A DNA stretch of 64,000 bases from CAZYSK01 sp964649415. Its GTDB lineage: Bacteria; Chloroflexota; Anaerolineae; B4-G1. The notes under the pieces are model-generated. The model worked only from the letters and a program-made list of their open reading frames with translations, searched no databases and had not been told where the DNA came from. Where the stretch lies: positions 67,771-131,770 of the forward strand of contig CAZYSK010000008.1 of assembly GCA_964649415.1 (NCBI GenBank). Reading direction: 5' to 3'. This document shows positions 22,969 to 32,061 of the stretch, in pieces (position 1 is the first letter of the stretch; each line of letters begins with the position of its first letter). Both the position numbers and the translations under genes were made by a program.

Positions 22969-23988
22969 CTAACCCTTGAAGATATCCAGGTAACGATCGG
23001 TGGTATCCACTGCGTCCCACTTATCCACCTGCATGCCCATCCTGGCGCGAACGGCGTCGATGTTCTCCGGGATGACGATGGCCTCCTGAGGGATATTGTG
23101 GATCCAGTAGAGATCGCGGCCTTGCGCCAGCGTCGTCTCCTCCCAGATGCCAACCTCATACATATCGGCGCGAGGCACGCCCAGGTCCCGCAGGTAGTCG
23201 AAGATGTGAGTATTCGAGAGAAAACCATCCTCTATGCGGAAGAGGCGGATGCGCCGTCCCTGCCGGAAAGCTTCGAGCGCGTCTTCAGTCGTGATCTCCT
23301 GCTTGAGAGTAGCGTGCATCGCGATGACGTGCCCGTGGGTCGTGGGCACAGTGATGATGAAGCCCATCGCCTCCAGGTGCGGCATCACGCGCATCAGGTC
23401 GGTAGCCTGGTGAGCGGGCACCTTGCCAGGAATCGCTGCGTCAATCGGCCCCTTGTGAATCTCAGAGGGATCTGCAGCTCGACGCACGATAGTGGCGACC
23501 GCCTTTTCGACGCCAAAGGCCTCGTCCACCGCTGTCACGGCCCGCACGATGCCGGTAGTATTGCAAGAGACCAACTTGATGTAGTCCACATCCTTGGCCT
23601 TGTCATAGTTGGCCGTGCTGCTGAACAGAATCGGGCTGATCTCGTCCTTCTCGCCGCCCTGGAACGTGGCCGGGACACCGTGCTTCTTGTAGAACTCCCG
23701 GTTCTTCATGCCGATGCCGGGCGCGGTAGCATCGCAAACCATGTCCACCTGCTCCAGCAGATCATCCAGAGTCCCGGCAACGGGAATGCCGGCCTTCTCC
23801 ATGGCCGGGATACGCTCTGCCAGGCCACAGTAGATCGGGTACTCTCGACCAGACGCGACCAGAGCGCGTACCGGCAGCGTCGGGGCCACGTCAACCACAC
23901 CGACCAATTCCATGTCCTTCTGCTTTGCCAACCCATCGGCGATGCGCTCACCGATAGTGCCAAAGCCAACGACTCCTACCTTAACCAT
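22969..23988 (-). CDS. Type II (archaeal-type) glyceraldehyde-3-phosphate dehydrogenase
   Basis: A 339-residue dehydrogenase of the archaeal class. The Rossmann start VGVVGFGTIGERIADGL is followed by CDATAPGIGMKN and the active-site Cys in SCNTTGIVRAV. It lacks the usual bacterial SCTTNCLAP form. It oxidises glyceraldehyde-3-phosphate to 1,3-bisphosphoglycerate, the substrate of the PGK encoded 5 bases downstream, so the pair forms one metabolic step. TTAAGGAG lies just before the ATG. The combination suggests lateral transfer of an archaeal-type module. Confidence 0.93.
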   Translation of the reverse strand: MVKVGVVGFGTIGERIADGLAKQKDMELVGVVDVAPTLPVRALVASGREYPIYCGLAERIPAMEKAGIPVAGTLDDLLEQVDMVCDATAPGIGMKNREFYKKHGVPATFQGGEKDEISPILFSSTANYDKAKDVDYIKLVSCNTTGIVRAVTAVDEAFGVEKAVATIVRRAADPSEIHKGPIDAAIPGKVPAHQATDLMRVMPHLEAMGFIITVPTTHGHVIAMHATLKQEITTEDALEAFRQGRRIRLFRIEDGFLSNTHIFDYLRDLGVPRADMYEVGIWEETTLAQGRDLYWIHNIPQEAIVIPENIDAVRARMGMQVDKWDAVDTTDRYLDIFKG

Positions 23989-24109
23989 TTTTGCTCCTTA
24001 ATCTGATGTAGCTGTGGATGCGAAAAAACCGCATCCTGCCCTTTGGAAGTATAAGCGTGATCGCTGGTGCACGTGTGCTTTCGGCACACCATGAGACACA
24101 CGCCTTACG

Positions 24110-25282
24110 TCACAACGTCACGAAATTCCCCAACAGAGAGATGGCAATGAAACTCACCATGCCCACAACTAGCGCCGCCCCCAGGCCAACGATGAAGGGT
24201 TTGATGCCCAGTCCCTTGAACGTTCGGAAGTTTGTGCTCAGGCCCACGCCGGCCAGAGCCACCACCAAGAAGTTGCCGGCCCAGGTCTTGACGAAGCCGT
24301 AGATGCCTTTCCACGCTACACTGTCCCACAACCCGAAAGCACTGCCCCCACCGTTGACACCGGCGTCGCCGATAGACCGAATTGCAGCCATGATCAGGAA
24401 ACCGATGACGAAGAGAGGCAACAGCTTGAGGAAGTTGGCCTTCTTACCGGTGGACTGACCCTGGCTCTTACGGGCGTAGTAGAAAGCCATGAAGGGAATC
24501 ACCACCGCCATGAACACGTTGCGCACCAGCTTGGTAACCGTGGCCACGTCGAGGGCCCGGGGGGCTGAGAACACATCGGCGTACACTTTGGCCGCACCCA
24601 CAACTTGAGACGTGTCATGGATCGCCGTGCCGAGGAAAAGCCCAATCTTTAGCGCGTCGCCGCTGAATATGGCATTCGCGGCGTAGGGGTATACCAGCGT
24701 GGCGAACAACCCGAAGATGGTGATCACCGCCACCGCGTAGGCCACTTCCTCATCCTCGGCATCGATGGCCGGGCCGGTAGCGACGATGGCCGAGACACCA
24801 CAGATGGAGGTGCCAACGGCGATGAGCGTGCCCAGTCTCTCGGGGAGTTTGAGCCACTTGTTGATGCGGGTGGTGAAAAACAGCGCCCCAAGAATACAGA
24901 CAACGACAATCGGCACTCCATAGGCACCTAGCTCGAACACATCAAAGATAGTCAGGCGAATGCCCAACATGATAATGCCCAGGCGCAGCACTTTCTTGAC
25001 CGCGAACTTGAGGCCAGGACCAAGTACCTGGGGCAAAGGAATGGCCGCACCAATGACCAGGCCCAGGAAAATGGCCAACATCACCGCCGAGATAGGGGTC
25101 TTGTCAAAACCCAGCAGATTGACGCCGATGTACTTGCTCAGCCAGATGCTGAACCAGGCAAGGACAAGGGCCACGAGCAAGCCCGGCAGCAACAAGGGAG
25201 CCTTGTCTATGGTCACGCCGAGTAGATGCTTTTCCCAGATGCTCATCTTGCGCGCGGGGCGCGCATCAGTTCTTGTACTCAC
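24110..25282 (-). CDS. YeiH-family putative sulfate/sulfite exporter membrane protein
   Basis: A 390-residue integral membrane protein with about ten helices. The family hallmark GTSICGVSAIVATGPAI followed by EEVAYAVAVITIFG is present, as is GTAIHDTSQVVGAA. Members are annotated as putative sulfate exporters on genetic context, not firm biochemistry. The GTG start at 25282 has GGAGGT upstream. It lies 121 bases upstream of the GAPDH gene on the same strand, so it may lead the gap-pgk-hprK-comA operon; export of sulfite or sulfate would suit a sulfonate module. Confidence 0.88.
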   Translation of the reverse strand: MSTRTDARPARKMSIWEKHLLGVTIDKAPLLLPGLLVALVLAWFSIWLSKYIGVNLLGFDKTPISAVMLAIFLGLVIGAAIPLPQVLGPGLKFAVKKVLRLGIIMLGIRLTIFDVFELGAYGVPIVVVCILGALFFTTRINKWLKLPERLGTLIAVGTSICGVSAIVATGPAIDAEDEEVAYAVAVITIFGLFATLVYPYAANAIFSGDALKIGLFLGTAIHDTSQVVGAAKVYADVFSAPRALDVATVTKLVRNVFMAVVIPFMAFYYARKSQGQSTGKKANFLKLLPLFVIGFLIMAAIRSIGDAGVNGGGSAFGLWDSVAWKGIYGFVKTWAGNFLVVALAGVGLSTNFRTFKGLGIKPFIVGLGAALVVGMVSFIAISLLGNFVTL

Positions 25283-25448
25283 TACTTACCTCCTTAAGAA
25301 ATCGTTTGCTTGTCGTGCAGGACGAACCGTTCAGAATGCGGCTTCTATTGCATGCTCCCTCCCCTAGTGCGCCCCGTCGCGAGGCACAACATAGCCTTCT
25401 CTTCCAGACATCAGCATACCGGGCCTTCGTTCGGCACCGTTTGGCGGA

Positions 25449-26738
25449 TCAGCCAGTCACACCCACGCGAGCGCTTTCGCACCAGGATCGCAACAGGGCA
25501 TCGCTGCCGCGAACTGCCTCCAGTACCACCGCGCGCCCAACCTCTGCTTGCCCACAGGCCCGTGCCAGGGCAGGTGCCAACACTGCCAGGCGCCAGTCAA
25601 TCTCGGTCAGGAACTGCAGATAGCAGGTAGCGACGTGGCTCCGGTGCGCCAGGCTCGCCAGGGCCATGTTGTTCGCCAGCCGAACAGGCAGTTGCCGCTT
25701 CAACCACCGCCTGAGATAGGCCCGTCGCGTGGCGAGGGCCTCAGGCTGCCACGGAAGCTGCGCCGCGTCACCGAGCGGAAGTGTCTGCTGCGTGCCGTCT
25801 CTATCTTCAAGGTAGAGGATATTGTCGGCAATCCAGAAGCGGTAGACAGTAACCCGGCCATCCGGTGCAAGGTGAGTGTTCCACTGTGGACGGCTGAAGT
25901 GGCGTTCCATGAGAGCGGCACTAGCAGGCACGGACCGAACGTCTTGCGGCTCTATCATAGGCTGAGAGAACAGGGACAATTCCCCCTGTGGCACAGCGTG
26001 CCCCTCCTTCACCTGCCCGTTGACGAACATGGGGCGTACCCGGTTCACAAGTATCGTCGCTGAGGGCCAGCCGACAGCCATATCATCGACAAAGCGCTCC
26101 CCCAGAGCAACCAGCTTCTCCGGAGCGGCGTATAGCTGCTGAGCGCGCAACAAGCTCTGAACCTGTCGAATAGATTGTTCACGCCGCGCTTGCGATGCGG
26201 GACTCTCCGCCGGAGGCTGGCGACGTTCTCCCCGTGCGACGTCGCCACGACCCAGGCCCGGACAACTGAGATCCACGTCCAGTTCCAAGCGGGAGTAAGC
26301 TACCCACAGGTACGGATAAGTGCGGCACTGTCCGGGACGATCCTCGTAGACGGTGCAGCGCTGTAGCGCGTCGAGGAACAGACAGAAGCCTGATGCGGAC
26401 CCGCTCGAGCCACGCAGCAGAGCCCACCTGCCATCGGCTGTTGCGTCCGACGGTTGGGCTGCTCCCGGAAACGCGCGCGCAGACTGAAGGCGCTGCAGTT
26501 CCGCCTCAGTCACCAGGACGCGGTAGGAGCAGCAAAGACCACACCCCGGTAGGCAGGTGAAACGATCTTCTGCAGGCAACGGACCAGTATCCGCTGCCCC
26601 AGCTGGTGTCGAAAAGGCTGCTCGTGTCATAGGATGATGACTCTGTCGACGCTCAGCGCACTCCGCGCCACCGCATAGCTCCGGCGGCCTAAACATCGGG
26701 ACGGTCCCCCGTCGTGCTTTGATCAATGGACGTAGCAC
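25449..26738 (-). CDS. YkgJ-type Cys-cluster protein
   Basis: A 429-residue protein with the compact Cys cluster CLPGCGLCC (about 62-70), further Cys at CLFLDALQRCTVYEDRPGQCRTYPYL and a long C-terminal helical region. Such CxxCxxxxC-type proteins are thought to bind zinc or iron. Function in this locus is unknown. The start is uncertain: a GTG at 26738 and ATGs at 26696 and 26630 are possible, none with a strong ribosome site. The conserved part begins near residue 55. It lies 9 bases downstream of a sugar isomerase gene, so it is likely in the same operon. Confidence 0.8.
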   Translation of the reverse strand: MLRPLIKARRGTVPMFRPPELCGGAECAERRQSHHPMTRAAFSTPAGAADTGPLPAEDRFTCLPGCGLCCSYRVLVTEAELQRLQSARAFPGAAQPSDATADGRWALLRGSSGSASGFCLFLDALQRCTVYEDRPGQCRTYPYLWVAYSRLELDVDLSCPGLGRGDVARGERRQPPAESPASQARREQSIRQVQSLLRAQQLYAAPEKLVALGERFVDDMAVGWPSATILVNRVRPMFVNGQVKEGHAVPQGELSLFSQPMIEPQDVRSVPASAALMERHFSRPQWNTHLAPDGRVTVYRFWIADNILYLEDRDGTQQTLPLGDAAQLPWQPEALATRRAYLRRWLKRQLPVRLANNMALASLAHRSHVATCYLQFLTEIDWRLAVLAPALARACGQAEVGRAVVLEAVRGSDALLRSWCESARVGVTG

Positions 26739-26747
26739 GGCCAGCGG

Positions 26748-27596
26748 CTATGAGACGCCCAATCTTCGGAAGTAATCGAAGATCTGCGGACATGTCACAT
26801 CGGGATCCAGGTTCGAATGTTCCTCGATCTGGAAGTACCCTCGATACCCGATCTCTCGAAGCGCATTGATGAAGTCAATGTACTCGCCCCGGCTCCAGCC
26901 GCTGTAGCCATATCCCTCCTGCGGAGGAAGGAGATGGAAGTGCTTGACCACATCGCGCCTCTTTCTTATCGCCTCACCGGGTGTCTCGCCATAGAGGCAC
27001 TGCATATTCATCCATAGCGCAGGCGAATTGATCTCCCTGATGAGATTGGCCCAGAAGGCACGTGGGCCGGGATCGAAGTCCTCCAGGCCAACGCACGTTC
27101 CTCGACTTTCCGCATACTCGGCCAGATCCCCGATAACGTCCATAATGAGCTGCCGGTGCGCCTCCGGCTGTCCACGCTCGATTAACTGAGCGTGCTGGGC
27201 AGGCGTGAGTTGAGGACTCCAGTCCATCTGGCCGAAAGTGGTGACACGGGGAGGGGTCCATTTGCCGAGCGTATTGACGATGGGCGCGCCGACATCGGCA
27301 GCGAAATCCAGTGCCCGCTTGTACGACTCTATTTCCGCCTTTCGCCTTTCGGGGTCGCCGTGACCCACAGAGGCGTGACCGCTGATGGCCGCAATCTCCA
27401 GCCCATAGCCGGATATCCTGTCCCGAAAAGCCCTTCTATCCGCCGAAGAGATCGCTTCGCCGAGTAGTTGATTGAGATGAGGGCGACAGATCTCTATGGC
27501 CTCGTAGCCAAATCCCGCTATCTTCTCCGCACTGACGTAGACATCGTCCCGGTGATGAAACATGAAAGACCGGGTATGAAATGACATTTTCCACAT
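26748..27596 (-). CDS. Sugar phosphate isomerase/epimerase (TIM barrel) A
   Basis: A 282-residue xylose-isomerase-like TIM barrel (AP-endonuclease-2 family). The metal-binding Glu, Asp and His residues lie in VGLEDFDPGPRAF, HFHLLPPQ and FQIEEHSN. Family members isomerise or epimerise keto-sugars or inositol-type compounds. GGGAGGGG lies 5 bases before the ATG. It is the last barrel of five in this minus-strand cluster (others at 28961, 31231, 32062 and 35828). Confidence 0.88.
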   Translation of the reverse strand: MWKMSFHTRSFMFHHRDDVYVSAEKIAGFGYEAIEICRPHLNQLLGEAISSADRRAFRDRISGYGLEIAAISGHASVGHGDPERRKAEIESYKRALDFAADVGAPIVNTLGKWTPPRVTTFGQMDWSPQLTPAQHAQLIERGQPEAHRQLIMDVIGDLAEYAESRGTCVGLEDFDPGPRAFWANLIREINSPALWMNMQCLYGETPGEAIRKRRDVVKHFHLLPPQEGYGYSGWSRGEYIDFINALREIGYRGYFQIEEHSNLDPDVTCPQIFDYFRRLGVS

Positions 27597-27708
27597 ATGA
27601 ACCCCTCCCAGATGAAATAGTAGGCATGGGCCTCTGCACGCGCTGAGGTCCTAGGCCCCAGCTTCTGCCAACATACTACGCATCTTACTCGTCGCCCATG
27701 GGCTCAGA

Positions 27709-28668
27709 TCACGTGCCGGCACTGCCAAGAACACAAGGAAAAGGCAGATGAGCCAGTAGATCATAGGCGTTGGCTTCCTCCGTCTCATCCGCTCCCGGTA
27801 GACGCACATCTGTCAGCAGGATCTGTCCGTCACCTGTGTTCACCAGGATCCCCTCCCCCGTCACCGCCAACACCTGCCCCGGCACCTCGCCCCTGAAGGG
27901 AAGCGGGTCTTCAACGACCTGTGAGCTATACACCAAGAGCTGCTGTCGCCCCAGAGAGGTGAACGCTATCTGAGATCGGAAGAATCCACCCACGGCCGGA
28001 TAGTGGAACCCCCGGATGTGATTATGTACCCGAATAGCGGGGGTATTCCAATCTATGCGGAAGTGATACGATCGAGGGGCAACGCACCACGTGGCACCCT
28101 CATGGTTCTGGGAGATACGTGGCGCCTTGCCTGACTTGAGCAGGGGGTAAGTCTCCTTGAACAGTTCGAGACCTTGTGTGGCGACTTTGCGCTCCATTGA
28201 CGCACCTGTGTCTGTCGGCTCAATGGGGACGGTCACTTGCGCAATGATGTCTCCCGTATCTATCCCCTCAGCAATGTAGTGGATCGTCATACCGCTCTCT
28301 TCGTCGCCATTGGCAACCATCCACGCCTGAGCAGACTGCCCTCGATACTTGGGAAGCAACGCGGTGTGCATGTTGATGCATCCCAGCGGGGGTATAGCGA
28401 TGAACTCTGGAGTCACAAGGCGCCCAAAGTACTGGAATATGAACAGATCAGCGCCAAAGGCGCGCAAGAACTCGATGAACTCGGGCTCATTAGGGTTCGG
28501 GGGGGCCTGATACGTGGGCACATGATGCCTGGAAGCCGTCTCCAGCAGTGTCCCGATCTCCCCTCCTGGCCGGCAGACCACTGCAGCGACGTCCTCTCCC
28601 TCTGTCAGTAGCCATTCGAGGGCATCTACGGCATACTCGAAGCCCCTGGCAAACACTATCGATTTCAT
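27709..28668 (-). CDS. Formyltransferase-fold protein (Fmt/ArnA-like)
   Basis: A 319-residue protein of the methionyl-tRNA formyltransferase fold: N-terminal Rossmann region, catalytic block NMHTALLPKYRGQSA with the conserved Asn-x-His, GMTIHYIAEGIDTGDII with the Asp, then a C-terminal OB-like domain. Relatives formylate initiator Met-tRNA or amino-sugars such as UDP-Ara4N using 10-formyltetrahydrofolate. HTALLP in place of the usual HPSLLP suggests a divergent substrate, and the sugar-catabolic setting argues for a sugar or sugar-amine substrate over tRNA (inference). Confidence 0.8.
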   Translation of the reverse strand: MKSIVFARGFEYAVDALEWLLTEGEDVAAVVCRPGGEIGTLLETASRHHVPTYQAPPNPNEPEFIEFLRAFGADLFIFQYFGRLVTPEFIAIPPLGCINMHTALLPKYRGQSAQAWMVANGDEESGMTIHYIAEGIDTGDIIAQVTVPIEPTDTGASMERKVATQGLELFKETYPLLKSGKAPRISQNHEGATWCVAPRSYHFRIDWNTPAIRVHNHIRGFHYPAVGGFFRSQIAFTSLGRQQLLVYSSQVVEDPLPFRGEVPGQVLAVTGEGILVNTGDGQILLTDVRLPGADETEEANAYDLLAHLPFPCVLGSAGT

Positions 28669-28694
28669 GGCACGCTACCTCCACAGTTATGGAT

Positions 28695-28934
28695 CTACTG
28701 ATCTTGGGGCGACTCCGGAAACGCCGCACCACGTCGACAGTAGAAATGACCCTTGGGATCACGACAATACTGGATGTACACCGGACAGGTGCGACACAGG
28801 CACCCCAGCTCCTCCGGATTTCGATCACTCTTGCCTTCAACACAGAAGAAAGTCTTCTGAAGGCCCCCATGCTGATAGGTGGGGCACATGGAACAACGGC
28901 ACTTGGATTTATCCTCTGCAGTCGGCTTCTCCAT
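28695..28934 (-). CDS. Small Cys-rich protein (DUF2769-like)
   Basis: A 79-residue protein with nine Cys in pairs (KCRCSMCP, FFCVEGKS, LGCLCRTCPVY, YCRD, FYCRRG). This pattern resembles DUF2769 and may bind an iron-sulfur cluster or zinc. The ATG at 28934 is taken because GGGAGG precedes it; the frame extends upstream to 28991 without support. Its role in the sugar cluster is unknown; an electron carrier or redox chaperone would fit (inference). Confidence 0.75.
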   Translation of the reverse strand: MEKPTAEDKSKCRCSMCPTYQHGGLQKTFFCVEGKSDRNPEELGCLCRTCPVYIQYCRDPKGHFYCRRGAAFPESPQDQ

Positions 28935-28960
28935 AGCAACAACCTCCCTTTGATAGCAGA

Positions 28961-29860
28961 CTATGGTTTCTCTGGATCTGTATCTGGCCAAGCACGTAAT
29001 ACGTATTCCCGAGCACGGTCGACATCGCTCTCGAAAAGATGCTCAAGCACGAGTCTCACGTCAGGTTTGGCCTGGTGCAGCAGTCTGAGGTATTCGGGAT
29101 AGTTCATACATCCGCTGCCAGCGGCAGGGTGCATCAATCCCGCTTCAGGCCCCCCACTTCCCGGTTTCAGGTTGCCATCTTGCGATCCCATGACCTGAAC
29201 ATCCTTGGCATGAGCCACGACCGTGCGATTGCCCAAGTGCTGGAAGAGCTCCCTTAGAAACGAATCCATCTCAGCGATATTCTCCCTGGAGAAATAGTTG
29301 GAGGGATCCATCACTAACTTCACGGCGGGTGAATCAACTTCATTGAAGAAACGCTCCACGGTAGCGATGTCATAGACCACGTGCTGAACGAAAGGTTCTA
29401 TCGCAATCGTAACGCCAGCGTCCTCGGCTATCGGCACAAAGGGACAAAACGCATCCTTGAAGGCCCGCCAGGTCTCTTCAGTTCTGTTTCCTGGATCATA
29501 GACCCAGGGACTGAGCGGGTTCAGCGTGCCAGTCCCTGTAGCCAGGACAGTGGTGCCAAAATCCCGGCAGCGCTGGAGCAAAACCCGAAATCGCTCTAGC
29601 TGCGCACGCCGGCGCGAGGCATCCGGATCTATGAAATTGACGTAGCCAGCCAGTGAGGCGATCTCAATGCCAGAGGACAGAAAATGCTCTGCCGTCTGCT
29701 TCGCTACACTGGCGTCTATGGGCCCGGTCGAGAAACTCGTATCCGGGTGATCGTAGTTCACATTCAGATGTACGGCCTTGAACCCATAGTCGGCTATGCG
29801 TTGAGCCGCTTCGGCCAAGGGGTACTGTATGTATACTACGGTGGAAATGCCTAGCTTCAT
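28961..29860 (-). CDS. Sugar phosphate isomerase/epimerase (TIM barrel) B
   Basis: A 299-residue barrel of the same superfamily. Start MKLGISTVVYIQYP at 29860 matches the usual family opening; GGAGAGG lies about 12 bases before. Metal-ligand segments are VTIAIEPFVQHV, KLVMDPSNY, VVAHAKDVQV and VLEHLFE. Its stop lies 26 bases before the small Cys-rich gene. Part of the minus-strand sugar operon. Confidence 0.88.
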   Translation of the reverse strand: MKLGISTVVYIQYPLAEAAQRIADYGFKAVHLNVNYDHPDTSFSTGPIDASVAKQTAEHFLSSGIEIASLAGYVNFIDPDASRRRAQLERFRVLLQRCRDFGTTVLATGTGTLNPLSPWVYDPGNRTEETWRAFKDAFCPFVPIAEDAGVTIAIEPFVQHVVYDIATVERFFNEVDSPAVKLVMDPSNYFSRENIAEMDSFLRELFQHLGNRTVVAHAKDVQVMGSQDGNLKPGSGGPEAGLMHPAAGSGCMNYPEYLRLLHQAKPDVRLVLEHLFESDVDRAREYVLRAWPDTDPEKP

Positions 29861-29879
29861 CTGAGATACACTGCCTCTC

Positions 29880-31199
29880 CTACTCCCCACTCACAGCATC
29901 TCTCCGATGGAGAGATGGGGGGCTAAGTTGCGCTGCTCCACAGGGGACAGGGACCACAGTGGGGGCCTCAGGTAGGATAGCGACTCTAGGGGGCCGGTCA
30001 TGCTCTGCCAAGGCTGCATCCAAGGCAGCCGACAGCGTGGGAAACGGCGTGAAGAACAGCCTCTCGGCTAATGCGTTGGATAAGCTGGAGACCAACAGCA
30101 CCTTGGCTTTGGTCATATCGCGCGCAAACAGGTAGGCTTTATGAGCTCCCAGTTGGAACCCTTCCCGCCGGAAGCGATCGACGACCTCATCTAGCGAGGA
30201 GGCATCTGTCATCCACCTCTCGTAGAGGGAGTCCCCAACTCCCCGTCTGCACTCAGCCACGAGTATGACTGTCCCGCCGGGCCTTACGATCTGCGAGGCA
30301 TGGGCCAGCGCCTTCTGCGCCTGATAGAGGTTGATGTCCTTGGGATAGCCTCCGGGAGAGGCAATGACGATGTCCGCCAGTTCCTCGTACTCGGCTCGAG
30401 CTAGATCCAAGCAGAAGGACCTGCTCTGCTTGGAGACCACATCGAGGGCCCCGGCAAAGGCGCGCACAATCTGATGCTGATCATTCACTACTACATTCAA
30501 GACGAAATCTATCCCAATCAGCTTTCCGGCCTCGTCAATGTCCTCCCGCACCGGATTGCCCTGATCTATCCCCGTCCTGGCCTGCGGATGATCCATCATG
30601 GCGTGATTCGCCTGTATGGTCGCCACCCCTCCCAGTCCGATGACCGCGCCCTTGGCCCCGCCGGTGAAACCCACGAATTGATGAGGATCCACATTGCCCA
30701 CGACGATTCGCACGTCGGCCTCAAGATAGTGCCGGTTAATCCATACCGGCGTACCCCGGGAGGTGGATCCCACCTTGCGCAGTGCGTCCCCGTCTCTGGC
30801 ATCGTGGCAGATGACGCGATGGGTCCTTCTGATTTCCCCGGGCAGCAATTCGGCCAATGCCTTGCTGTCCATCGGAGGATGGGCACCTGATGCAACCAGC
30901 AAGCTGACCCGTGATGGCGACCAGCCCCCCTTCCCCTCCAAGTGATCGAGCAACGGGGGCAACACCGACGCGTAGGGCACCGGCCTGGTATTGTCGCTGA
31001 TTGCAATAACGCATCGCTCCGCATGCCTGGATGGCGTCAACGATGCAGGACCAAGCGGGTGGTCGAGCGCTTTCTCTACCTCGCCCACTTGATCAGACGG
31101 GGCGGGTAAAGTCGTACGGCGCAACAACTCCACCGCAACGTGACTGGGCAATCTACACTCGATGGTATCCAGACCATAAGGAATTGAGAATTCGTTCAT
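29880..31199 (-). CDS. LarA-like nickel-pincer racemase family protein
   Basis: A 439-residue member of the lactate-racemase (LarA) family. LarA uses a nickel-pincer nucleotide made by LarB, LarC and LarE, none of which is in the window. Features match the family: early ISDNTRPVPYASVLPPLL, VASGAHPPM and DPHQFVGFTGGAKGAVIGLGG with likely catalytic His residues. Many LarA homologues in sugar clusters racemise or epimerise 2-hydroxyacids or sugar acids. Surrounded here by isomerases, this one probably acts on a sugar acid (inference). Confidence 0.85.
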   Translation of the reverse strand: MNEFSIPYGLDTIECRLPSHVAVELLRRTTLPAPSDQVGEVEKALDHPLGPASLTPSRHAERCVIAISDNTRPVPYASVLPPLLDHLEGKGGWSPSRVSLLVASGAHPPMDSKALAELLPGEIRRTHRVICHDARDGDALRKVGSTSRGTPVWINRHYLEADVRIVVGNVDPHQFVGFTGGAKGAVIGLGGVATIQANHAMMDHPQARTGIDQGNPVREDIDEAGKLIGIDFVLNVVVNDQHQIVRAFAGALDVVSKQSRSFCLDLARAEYEELADIVIASPGGYPKDINLYQAQKALAHASQIVRPGGTVILVAECRRGVGDSLYERWMTDASSLDEVVDRFRREGFQLGAHKAYLFARDMTKAKVLLVSSLSNALAERLFFTPFPTLSAALDAALAEHDRPPRVAILPEAPTVVPVPCGAAQLSPPSLHRRDAVSGE

Positions 31200-31230
31200 C
31201 TTGAGATACTCCCGAAACAGTCCCGAGCAG

Positions 31231-32049
31231 TCAGTCTGGTCTGTTCTTTTCTCCGTATCGGGCCATCAGCTTATCCCAGGCCCTCTTGCTCTCGATAATG
31301 GATTCGCCCTTCACTTCAAAGACCCAGTGGCCATCGTATCCCACATCCTTCAAAGCCCGAAAGTAACTCTCGTAGTCTATCGCACGATCAATAGCGCCAG
31401 AGTGCACGCCGACCAATCTGTCGCCTATGAGGCGGATCTCCTTCTGGGGCGGCAACCCGGCGCGTGGATACCTCGAGTGATGGTAAACTCCGAGATACGT
31501 GCTGCCAATCTCCTCCTGCATCTCCAGCAGAGTGTCAATCTCTCCCAATCCCAGGCGATGCCAGAGGTTGGACTCATAGCCCAGCCTGACCCCATACTTC
31601 TCTGCCTCTACAGCCAACTCGCAGAAGATGGCCTTGATCTGATCCCACGTCCCCTTGGTGGCTCCCATGTGCATCAAGATGACCCCAGCCCCCAGGTCCG
31701 CTGCTAGCTGGATGTCCTTCTTGAGAATCTCTATACCTCTGCCCCAGTGCTCAATGGGATTGAGTTCGCTATAGGGCCAAGCCCAGGCCGTGGACAGACT
31801 CGATATCTCGAGGCCCAGGAAGTCGGCTGTTTTCCGAAGTTGCACCCTGTCCGCCTTTCCCAAATCCTCGGCCCACAGCCCTCTCCTACGGCGTTTCCCC
31901 ATCCAAGGTATGGCACCAAAGCTGTCGTCAGGGAGAGTGCAAATCTCGACGCCGTCATAGCCCAGTTCCGCAATTCTTCCAAAGACCATCTCAATGGGGA
32001 ACAACGCGGCGTTGCCTTCGAATCCGTCCTCTCGCACGGCCACCTTCAT
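31231..32049 (-). CDS. Sugar phosphate isomerase/epimerase (TIM barrel) C
   Basis: A 272-residue barrel, paralogous to the neighbour at 32062-32859: MKVAVREDGFEGN matches VRVAIRESGFDGN, and ILMHMGATKGTWDQI and WVFEVKGESIIES have matching counterparts. GGAGGG precedes the ATG. The two genes are 12 bases apart and clearly arose by tandem duplication. Confidence 0.88.
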   Translation of the reverse strand: MKVAVREDGFEGNAALFPIEMVFGRIAELGYDGVEICTLPDDSFGAIPWMGKRRRRGLWAEDLGKADRVQLRKTADFLGLEISSLSTAWAWPYSELNPIEHWGRGIEILKKDIQLAADLGAGVILMHMGATKGTWDQIKAIFCELAVEAEKYGVRLGYESNLWHRLGLGEIDTLLEMQEEIGSTYLGVYHHSRYPRAGLPPQKEIRLIGDRLVGVHSGAIDRAIDYESYFRALKDVGYDGHWVFEVKGESIIESKRAWDKLMARYGEKNRPD

Positions 32050-32061
32050 CTGGACGCCCTC

